From: Myxococcales bacterium
Lineage (GTDB): Bacteria > Myxococcota_A > Polyangia > Polyangiales > Polyangiaceae
Assembly: GCA_013298325.1 (NCBI GenBank)
Contig: JAAFHJ010000140.1
Coordinates: 1-9,568 of the forward strand
Length of the DNA: 9,568 bases
Direction: 5' to 3'
The notes below the pieces were generated by a model, which saw nothing but the letters and a program-made list of their open reading frames with translations, was not told the DNA's origin and ran no database searches. A program made the position numbers and the translations under genes. Positions 1 to 5,194 of this stretch are shown piece by piece. Position 1 is the first letter of the stretch, and the number at the start of each line of letters is the position of its first letter.

Positions 1-14
1 GGCGTTCGCCCGCC

Positions 15-1565
15 GTGAAGACCCCGTTTCGCCCCGCGTCGTCGCTCCCCCTCGCGCTCGCGTTTGTGCTCGCCGCCGGAGCCGCCGACGCACAGGATAA
101 GGCGAAGGTCGCCCCCGCCGTCTCTTCACCGCCAAGCGCATCGGCCAAAGGGAAGGGGGAGGCCGCCCCCAGCCCGCAAGTCTCGGTGCCGCTCACCAAC
201 GAAAAAGCCGGCCCGCGCACCGATCTCGAAGCGTCGCTCGCCGAGGTCGATGCGGCGTTAGCCCCCCTTCTCGACGAAAAGGCGGCGAAGGGCGATCGCC
301 TCGCAGCGGCCAAGAAGGTCGAAGACCTCGGCCCCGACGCCGTACCCGCGATCGGCAAACGCCTCGCCGAGCTTCGCAAGGGGCCGACGGGGGCGGTGCA
401 CGCTGTTTTTAAGCAACTTCGGGAAGATAGCGGAAAGAAGGCTGGCGACTTGCTCGCCGCCGTCCTCGACCTGCCGAAGACCGACGGGCCCGGCGCAAAG
501 ACCACGCTCGCGACGGTCGCCCTCGCCCGCGCCCTCGTAAAAGGGCAATCGGTGCAAGGTGCACGCGAGTGGGCGCAGCTCGCTGGCGACCACGACGGCC
601 TGTTTCGCCCAGAACTGACCCGCCAGACGAAGGCCTTTGGCGAACCGGCCATTCCGGCGCTGATGGAGGCGCGCAAGACGGCGGTAAGCGCGGAAGCGAA
701 GCGGTGGGCCGCCCTCCAACTCGATGCCCTTGGCAAGCGTACGCCCGGCGAAGCGGTCCAGGTCGCGAGCCCGGATGTCCTCGCCGAGGTCCTCGCCGCC
801 TTTGGAAAAACGAAAGATAACGACGCGATCGCCGTCATCGTCTCTTTCGTGAACACCGACCGCACCCAGGTCCGCACCGCGGCCCGCGCCGCCTTGGCGA
901 CCTTCGGCGGCGACGCGATTTGGAAACTCCGTGAGGCCTACACGAATCTCGTCGGCAAGCAGCCGCCGGAGACGTGGGGGGCCGAGCAGGTCGCGAAGGA
1001 GCTCTACGCGAGCTTCGACAAGGTGCGACTTGAAGAGGTCCTCAAGCAGCTCGATGAAGGGCTCGCCAAGGAAAAAGCTGGCGATCACGAAGGGGCGGTC
1101 GCTCTGTTCGATGGCGTCCTCGCGCGCCAGCCGCTCCTCGATCGCCGCACGGAGACGGTCGCCGCCTACGTGGCGCGCGCCCAACAGATCGAAGACGAGA
1201 AACCGGCGGAGGCGCTTGCCCTCTACCGGAAGGCCCGCGCCCTCGATCCCGACGGGCCACGCGCTGGCGTCGTCGGCGGCGCGATCGCCTTCCTCGAAGG
1301 GAAACAGGGGCTTGCCCGTGGCATCGCCGATTCGGCCGCCTTCAAGCATGCCCTCGAACTCGACCCCGGCCATCCGAAGGCGCGCGCCGAACTCGACCGC
1401 CTCGAAGCCGATCTCGAAGAGAAGCAGGCCCGAATTCGCCGGTTCGCCGCTGGCGGTGCCATCCTCGCCGTCGCGATTGCCCTATTGATTTTCTTCGGCG
1501 GTTCGAAGTCTACGCCGCGCCCGAAGGGGCCAAAGACCGACGTTCCGCTCCGCGACGGCGCCTGA
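15..1565 (+). CDS. Exported HEAT/TPR-repeat protein with C-terminal membrane anchor
   Basis: No named family is recognised. Residues 1-26 form a clear signal peptide: basic MKTPFR, hydrophobic LPLALAFVLAAG, and a likely cut after ADA. A low-complexity Pro/Ala/Ser/Lys linker follows (about 27-65). Helical HEAT-like segments lie near 104-135, 205-240 and 252-300 (for example GEPAIPALMEAR and VRTAARAALATFGGDA). TPR-like units lie near 345-372, 379-411 (EALALYRKARALDPD) and 440-464 (FKHALELDPGHPKA). Residues about 477-495 (AAGGAILAVAIALLIFFGG) form one membrane helix, followed by a short Lys/Arg/Pro tail. I infer a periplasmic protein-binding scaffold tethered to the inner membrane with its tail in the cytoplasm. 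The start is GTG at 15. It gives a well-formed signal peptide, but only 14 bases are visible upstream, so an earlier start cannot be excluded. The gene converges on acyP. Confidence 0.85.
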   Translation: MKTPFRPASSLPLALAFVLAAGAADAQDKAKVAPAVSSPPSASAKGKGEAAPSPQVSVPLTNEKAGPRTDLEASLAEVDAALAPLLDEKAAKGDRLAAAKKVEDLGPDAVPAIGKRLAELRKGPTGAVHAVFKQLREDSGKKAGDLLAAVLDLPKTDGPGAKTTLATVALARALVKGQSVQGAREWAQLAGDHDGLFRPELTRQTKAFGEPAIPALMEARKTAVSAEAKRWAALQLDALGKRTPGEAVQVASPDVLAEVLAAFGKTKDNDAIAVIVSFVNTDRTQVRTAARAALATFGGDAIWKLREAYTNLVGKQPPETWGAEQVAKELYASFDKVRLEEVLKQLDEGLAKEKAGDHEGAVALFDGVLARQPLLDRRTETVAAYVARAQQIEDEKPAEALALYRKARALDPDGPRAGVVGGAIAFLEGKQGLARGIADSAAFKHALELDPGHPKARAELDRLEADLEEKQARIRRFAAGGAILAVAIALLIFFGGSKSTPRPKGPKTDVPLRDGA

Positions 1566-1594
1566 TACCTTCGTCTGTGCTCGCCGTTTTCTCA

Positions 1595-1619
1595 CCCGCC
1601 TCCGGCCGTTCTGGGCGGA
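1595..1619. terminator. Weak hairpin between convergent genes
   Basis: The 81 bp between the stop codons of the HEAT/TPR gene and acyP contain an inverted repeat, CCGCC (1596-1600) with GGCGG (1614-1618), around a 13-nt loop. One extra G-T pair is possible. There is no T-run on either side. The convergent location suits a shared terminator, but the stem is short. Further on, at 1640-1651, a 12-bp perfect palindrome (ACTGAATTCAGT) covers the acyP stop codon and may be chance. Confidence 0.22.
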
Positions 1620-1646
1620 CGCGCAGGTAGAACGAACGTACTGAAT

Positions 1647-1925
1647 TCAGTCAAGAATCGCGAACTCGTAGAACTCGCCCGTGTAGCCGCGCCAGCGGAC
1701 GTCGACGTGATCGACGCGAGCTGCCGAGGGGCCGTGGTAGGACCAGCTCGACAGTTCTTTGACCGCCTCTTCTTCCCCTTCGGCGAGCATCTCAATGCTG
1801 CCATCGGTCCGATTTTTCACCCAACCGGTGAGGCCGAGTCTCCGGGCTTCCCGCTGGGTCGCCGCGCGAAAGAAGACCCCCTGAACGCGACCGCGGACGA
1901 CGAGGTGGACACGCTTGTTCGCCAT
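1647..1925 (-). CDS. acyP: Acylphosphatase
   Basis: Acylphosphatase (EC 3.6.1.7) hydrolyses the carboxyl-phosphate bond of acyl phosphates. It is a small soluble cytoplasmic enzyme with a ferredoxin-like alpha/beta fold. At 92 residues this has the usual family length. The first signature, GRVQGVFFRAATQREARRLG, holds the phosphate-binding loop and catalytic Arg20. The second, GWVKNRTDGSIEMLAEG, holds catalytic Asn38 and the family's conserved NxxDGxVE-type strand, here with Ser in place of one residue. The start is ATG (complement of 1923-1925), with a GGAAA stretch about 9-13 nt upstream as a modest ribosome site. The gene stands alone on the minus strand, diverging from lpxC with 29 bp between start codons. 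Any acyP promoter must therefore overlap the start of lpxC. The physiological substrate in bacteria is generally unclear, and nothing here narrows it. Confidence 0.95.
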   Translation of the reverse strand: MANKRVHLVVRGRVQGVFFRAATQREARRLGLTGWVKNRTDGSIEMLAEGEEEAVKELSSWSYHGPSAARVDHVDVRWRGYTGEFYEFAILD

Positions 1926-1954
1926 GACGAAAATTTCCAGTAACAGAGCGCTCG

Positions 1955-2767
1955 ATGACGCTGCAAGCGACCTTGGCCGGCGTCGGCCTCTTCACCGGGG
2001 AAACATGCACTGTGCACGTACGTGCGAGCGGCGGGGCGCCCGTTTCTCTGAGTGTGGCCGGCGGTGAGGCGTTCCCCCTTTCCGCATTGTCGCTCGCGCG
2101 AACGGTCCTCTCCACCGGCGTGCGCCTCCCGACCGGGGCGACCGTGCTTACCGTGGAGCACCTGTTTGCAGCGCTCGCCGGCCTCGGGATCCGGACTGGG
2201 GTAACGCTCGACGTCGTCGGCCCTGAAATCCCGCTCATCGACGGCTGCGCCCGCGCCTTCGTGACGGCGCTCCTCCCGTTCGCCGGCCCGCGTCCATCGA
2301 GGCCTTCCGTACGGGTCGCGCGCCTGGCGACGCTCGCCATCGACGACAGTCTCTATCGGTTTTCGCCGGGCGATTCTGTCGTTGTTTCGGTCTCTTTTCA
2401 ATCCTCAAATCCTGCCATCGTTTCCGACGCGCGCTGGGAGGGGAGCCCCCACCACTTTCGGACCCGGATCGCTGGCGCACGGACGTTTGCCACCCAGGAA
2501 GATCTTGAAAAGTATGCCGCTCGCGGCGTGCGGGCGACGCTCTCCCCCGAGCATCTGGTGGTAATCGGGCTCGAACGGCTCTTTTCTGCTGGAGAGCCGG
2601 CGACCGCTGACGAGCCGGCGCGGCACAAGCTTCTCGATTTGATCGGCGACCTTTACCTGCATGGCGGCCCCTTCGAAGGGGCGATTCATGCGACGCGACC
2701 GGGCCACGCGCGCACCCATGAAGCGATCCTGCGCGCCTTTCGCGAGGGGATTCTGCTTCCGCGGTGA
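1955..2767 (+). CDS. lpxC: UDP-3-O-acyl-N-acetylglucosamine deacetylase (LpxC)
   Basis: LpxC is the zinc amidase of the committed step of lipid A synthesis: it removes acetate from UDP-3-O-acyl-GlcNAc in the cytoplasm. Visible hallmarks are GVGLFTGE (9-16), TVEHLFAALAGLGI (66-79), PEIPLIDG (90-97), ARTF (175-178), DEPARHKLLDLIGDLYLHG (219-237) and GHA (250-252). By alignment to E. coli from memory, the zinc ligands are His69, His224 and Asp228. Glu68 is the general base, and Lys225 and His251 are active-site residues. At 270 residues it is shorter than the roughly 300-residue norm. The first signature has Phe13 where the family usually has His, and the usual GGS-D-A-I-V segment before DExxRHK is replaced by a divergent stretch (about 191-212). 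The start is ATG at 1955: an in-frame TGA at 1925-1927 and no other start codon between them fix it. The Shine-Dalgarno is weak. The dehydrogenase follows after 28 bp. Confidence 0.93.
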   Translation: MTLQATLAGVGLFTGETCTVHVRASGGAPVSLSVAGGEAFPLSALSLARTVLSTGVRLPTGATVLTVEHLFAALAGLGIRTGVTLDVVGPEIPLIDGCARAFVTALLPFAGPRPSRPSVRVARLATLAIDDSLYRFSPGDSVVVSVSFQSSNPAIVSDARWEGSPHHFRTRIAGARTFATQEDLEKYAARGVRATLSPEHLVVIGLERLFSAGEPATADEPARHKLLDLIGDLYLHGGPFEGAIHATRPGHARTHEAILRAFREGILLPR

Positions 2768-2795
2768 CCCGGAAGTGTGATGGATCGCTTTCGCA

Positions 2796-3860
2796 ATGAA
2801 GGCACTCCGCTACCTCGGTCCTAAGCAGGCACTCGCGCTCCAAGAGGTCCCCGTCCCTGAGCCGAAAGCGGGCGAAGTTCGCGTGAAAGTCGCGGCGAGC
2901 GGCCTCTGCCACACCGAGCTCCACTTCCAGAGCGGGCTGCTGGATATCGGCGTTCATGGCGTCACGATGGGCCATGAAGCGGTCGGTCACATCGACGCCG
3001 TCGGTCCGGGAGTCGACGGCGCCCGCATCGGTGAACGCGTCATTGTTTATTACTATTTCGGCTGTGGGGTCTGCGAAGCGTGCCGCCGTGGTGACGAACA
3101 AATCTGCGCGGCCCCCCGCGCCCAATTCGGCTTTGTCAGCGATGGCGGTGACGCCGAATACCTCACCTGCCCGGCACGCAACGCCGTCGTGCTCCCCGCC
3201 GGGATCTCCGACGTCGAAGCGGCCCCGATCGGCTGCGCGGTCACGACGGCGGTCCACGCGTCGAAGCTCGCCGAGGCCCAGCCCGAGGAGTGGGTCGTTG
3301 TCTACGGCATCGGCGGCGTCGGTCTCGCGCTCGTTCAGCTCGCAAAGAGCCGCGGTCAGCGCGTGATCGCCATCGGCCGCGATCCGCGAAAGCTCGCCCT
3401 CGCGAAGGAACTTGGTGCAGAGTACACGCTGTCGCCCATAGGCATCGATGTCGCCACTACCGTCGGGAGCCGCGTCGACTCGATCGCCCCCGTCCCCGAT
3501 CTCCCGACGCGTATCAAGGCGCTCACGGGCGGCGGCGCCGACGTCATTTACGAGTGCGTCGGCAGCCGCGAGACGATGGACACGGCGCTCGCATCTCTCG
3601 GAAAACGTGGGCGTCTTGTCATGATCGGCTACTCGGAGGCCAGCCTCACCGTCCACCCGATCCAGCTCATCGTCCACGAGCAGAAGGTCCTCGGCTCCGT
3701 CGGCGCTACCCTCCAAGACCTCCACGAAGCCATCGATCTCGTCGCGCGCGGTGTCGTTCGCAACCCGATCGCGCGCACCGTGAAGCTCGAGGCCCACGAG
3801 GAGGCGCTCGCCGCCCTCGCCGCCGGAGACGTCGTCGGGAAGATCGTCTTCGTTCCGTGA
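2796..3860 (+). CDS. Zinc-dependent alcohol dehydrogenase, medium-chain (MDR) family
   Basis: A 354-residue MDR oxidoreductase that interconverts an alcohol and an aldehyde or ketone with a nicotinamide coenzyme. The substrate is unknown. The N-terminal GroES-like domain has the catalytic zinc site: Cys38 in GLCHTELH, His60-Glu61 in GHEAVG, and Cys147 in PIGCAVTTA. A complete structural zinc lobe is present as C-x2-C-x2-C-x7-C (Cys90, 93, 96, 104). The Rossmann domain carries GIGGVG at 171-176. At the end of the second strand the acidic residue typical of NAD enzymes is absent: the sequence reads VIAIGRDPRK (190-199), which suggests NADP(H). About 20 residues near 213-235 look like an insertion relative to compact family members. 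The start is ATG at 2796; the in-frame GTG at 2775 is followed at once by a stop. It lies 28 bp after lpxC, and its stop overlaps the start candidate of the next gene. Confidence 0.92.
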   Translation: MKALRYLGPKQALALQEVPVPEPKAGEVRVKVAASGLCHTELHFQSGLLDIGVHGVTMGHEAVGHIDAVGPGVDGARIGERVIVYYYFGCGVCEACRRGDEQICAAPRAQFGFVSDGGDAEYLTCPARNAVVLPAGISDVEAAPIGCAVTTAVHASKLAEAQPEEWVVVYGIGGVGLALVQLAKSRGQRVIAIGRDPRKLALAKELGAEYTLSPIGIDVATTVGSRVDSIAPVPDLPTRIKALTGGGADVIYECVGSRETMDTALASLGKRGRLVMIGYSEASLTVHPIQLIVHEQKVLGSVGATLQDLHEAIDLVARGVVRNPIARTVKLEAHEEALAALAAGDVVGKIVFVP

Positions 3861-4909
3861 CGCTACGGGCGTCTCCGCCCGCAGGGCCCGTCCGTTCGCG
3901 ACCGCCAGCAAATTCCCTGGCGGAGGCGTCGCGAGAGACGGCGGGCCCATTTCACCAGAGACCCGGACCGCAGCGATTCATCGGGCTTATCGCCCCTTCG
4001 AGCGCTGTTTTTTTCCTGCTCGCCATCACCTTTTGGAGCGCCCCCGCCGGTGCCGCATCGAGCGACCCGACGGAGCCGATCCATCCGGCCAACGCGTCCG
4101 CCACCCTCCACGGTCGCCCCGAACTTGGGGTAGCCGTCGCGGGAGGTGTCGGCGTGGGGCGTTTCGGCGGAGGGCTAAGACCGCTCGCCCAGGCCCGCCT
4201 CGCCGTCGAAGTGCCGCTGCGTCCCCTCCCGATTTACCTCGGTTTTTCCTACGCGGGGGGGCTCGGCGCCGCCGATGGACTCGCCCCGCGACCGGTCACC
4301 GGCGCGATCGCGGTCGGCGGTCGTGCCGCGTGGGGATCGGCGATGGGCTTCGCCTTTGGGGGCGGTTTCGATGTGCTCGTCCCGACGCGCCTCCGCGGCG
4401 ACGATCGCTTCCGCGATGCCGATCCGGTCGGGCCCCTCGCGATTCGTTCGGCTTATCGGGGGGCCGCCGACCGCGTTGCCACGTTCGCCGGTCCGGAAGC
4501 CGATGCCTTCTGGCCGCGCGGCGTCGTCTTTCGCCCCTCCGTCGACCTTCGCCTCGTCACCGGCCGTTTCGTCTTTCAGGCCCGCGAAGCGATCGGCCTC
4601 GCGATCGACGCCCGCGCCCCCTTCGGGACCGACGCCCAGAGCCGAATCACCGCCAGTTTGACGCTCTACGGCGCCTATCGGCTCGGTTCCGCGCTCGCGA
4701 TCGACCTTGAAACCGCTGAATTTTACCTCGTAAGCGGCACCGAAACTACCGAAGACGGCCGCCGCGCCCGTTTCCTCGTCACCCCCGGTCTCCGCTTCCT
4801 CGCGCTCCGTGGAACGCCGACCCTCGGCTTCCCGATCGCCCCCCGTCCGACCGCCGACGACGCCCAGGCGGCCTTCGGCGTGAAGGCGGGGATGACCTTC
4901 GTCTTTTAG
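3857..4909 (+). CDS. Putative outer-membrane beta-barrel protein
   Basis: No specific family is recognised. From GTG at 3857 the product is 350 residues. A hydrophobic core at about 41-60 (FIGLIAPSSAVFFLLAITFW) followed by SAPAGAA reads as a signal peptide cut near residue 67. The mature part has alternating aromatic/aliphatic strands and Gly-rich turns (about 88-175, 226-290, 303-350) and ends in GMTFVF. A terminal Phe is typical of outer-membrane barrels recognised by the BAM machinery. The start is uncertain. GTG 3857 overlaps the dehydrogenase stop as GTGA and is the only ATG/GTG/TTG in frame before the signal core. It gives an unusually long n-region of about 40 residues and no good ribosome site, and two hairpins lie inside that n-region. 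A non-standard start further downstream is possible. The frame also stays open upstream to 3290, but that part lies inside the dehydrogenase gene and is a shadow. Confidence 0.68.
   Translation: MTLRASPPAGPVRSRPPANSLAEASRETAGPFHQRPGPQRFIGLIAPSSAVFFLLAITFWSAPAGAASSDPTEPIHPANASATLHGRPELGVAVAGGVGVGRFGGGLRPLAQARLAVEVPLRPLPIYLGFSYAGGLGAADGLAPRPVTGAIAVGGRAAWGSAMGFAFGGGFDVLVPTRLRGDDRFRDADPVGPLAIRSAYRGAADRVATFAGPEADAFWPRGVVFRPSVDLRLVTGRFVFQAREAIGLAIDARAPFGTDAQSRITASLTLYGAYRLGSALAIDLETAEFYLVSGTETTEDGRRARFLVTPGLRFLALRGTPTLGFPIAPRPTADDAQAAFGVKAGMTFVF
3866..3881 (+). terminator. GC hairpin just after the dehydrogenase stop
   Basis: CGGGCG (3866-3871) and CGCCCG (3876-3881) form a perfect 6-bp stem with a TCTC tetraloop, beginning 5 nt after the dehydrogenase TGA. 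It is immediately followed by the larger hairpin at 3884-3948. There is no T-tract, so it does not look like a classical intrinsic terminator. It could instead stabilise the 3' end or block ribosomes at the next gene's start region. Confidence 0.45.
3884..3948 (+). promoter_or_regulatory. Long bulged hairpin at the dehydrogenase/barrel junction
   Basis: Four successive stems nest on one axis: 3884-3890 with 3942-3948 (7 bp), 3892-3895 with 3938-3941 (4 bp), 3896-3901 with 3929-3934 (6 bp) and 3902-3908 with 3917-3923 (7 bp). That gives about 24 pairs, an 8-nt loop (CAAATTCC), and bulges of 1, 3 and 5 nt. It lies between the dehydrogenase stop and the signal-peptide core of the barrel gene. 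Roles consistent with the sequence are a terminator without a U-run, an mRNA-processing or stability element, or a structure controlling translation of the barrel gene. Which one cannot be told from sequence alone. Confidence 0.55.
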
Positions 4910-5109
4910 CCCCCCCGAATCGCCCATCGGGCGCGCTTGAAAGGTGACCTCCGGTTGCGCATGGAGGTACCCTGCGGCCCCCTCGCGCCGGCTTTGAATC
5001 GCTGGCTTCGGTACCGCCCTTCGGGGAGGTTTCGAATGCATCGCCTGACCATGTACCGCTCGACGCGGTGCGCGCCGGGCGGCCGTGGTCGCGGGGCTCT
5101 GAGGCCATC
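4910..5109. other. 200-bp intergenic leader before the giant TPR gene
   Basis: It holds a 5-bp hairpin with a 3-nt loop, CGCCC/GGGCG at 4921-4933, 11 nt after the barrel gene's stop. A second 6-bp inverted repeat is ACCTCC (4947-4952) with GGAGGT (4963-4968). Neither has a T-run, so terminator function is only possible. GGTACC occurs twice (4966-4971 and 5010-5015). TTGAAA at 4937-4942 could be a -35 element, but no matching -10 is visible at normal spacing. A strong Shine-Dalgarno, GGGGAGG (5023-5029), precedes ATG 5036. No tRNA or recognisable riboswitch is seen. Confidence 0.4.
4921..4933 (+). terminator. Short GC hairpin downstream of the barrel gene
   Basis: CGCCC-ATC-GGGCG forms a 5-bp stem with a 3-nt loop, 11 nt after the stop codon. 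The position suits transcript ending, but the stem is short and no T-tract follows, so intrinsic termination is doubtful. Confidence 0.25.
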
Positions 5110-5194
5110 ATGGAGAGCACGCCCGAGACCACGCCCCTCTTCTCTTTCGACGAGCCGCTCGACAAGCTCGATGACGTCCTCGTCTCGATGTTGA
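5036..5194 (+). CDS. Possible leader ORF, 52 residues, overlapping the TPR gene start
   Basis: ATG 5036 sits 6 nt after GGGGAGG (5023-5029), the best ribosome-binding site in the window. The frame runs 52 codons to TGA at 5192-5194 and overlaps the TPR gene by 85 nt in another frame. The peptide begins MHRLTMYRSTRCAPGG and becomes Arg/Ser-rich where it overlaps. That composition is what an out-of-frame shadow of GC-rich coding DNA would give, so a stable protein is doubtful. It could be a short leader peptide whose translation affects the downstream start at 5110, or the Shine-Dalgarno could be chance. No homologue is recognised. Confidence 0.2.
   Translation: MHRLTMYRSTRCAPGGRGRGALRPSWRARPRPRPSSLSTSRSTSSMTSSSRC

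Noticed and set aside
258..1373. 371-codon minus-strand open frame opposite the HEAT/TPR gene
   Set aside because: Antisense to a gene with a clear signal peptide and membrane anchor; no motif of its own.
1640..1651. Perfect 12-bp palindrome ACTGAATTCAGT at the acyP stop codon
   Set aside because: A single occurrence with no partner site; as a hairpin it gives only 4 bp with a 4-nt loop. It could be chance.
2235..3950. 571-codon minus-strand open frame across lpxC and the dehydrogenase
   Set aside because: It lies antisense to two well-supported genes, has Arg/Asp/Gly-rich low-complexity composition and shows no recognisable motif. Long antisense frames are expected in GC-rich coding DNA.
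5023..5046. tRNA T-arm-like string (GGTTTCGAAT) before the TPR gene
   Set aside because: The flanking bases do not form the 5-bp T stem, and no acceptor or anticodon stems are found at the right distances.
5068..5109. Alternative GTG start for the TPR gene, adding 14 residues
   Set aside because: No Shine-Dalgarno precedes it, and the added Arg/Gly/Pro-rich residues look unlike the acidic protein that follows. ATG 5110 has GAGG at good spacing.
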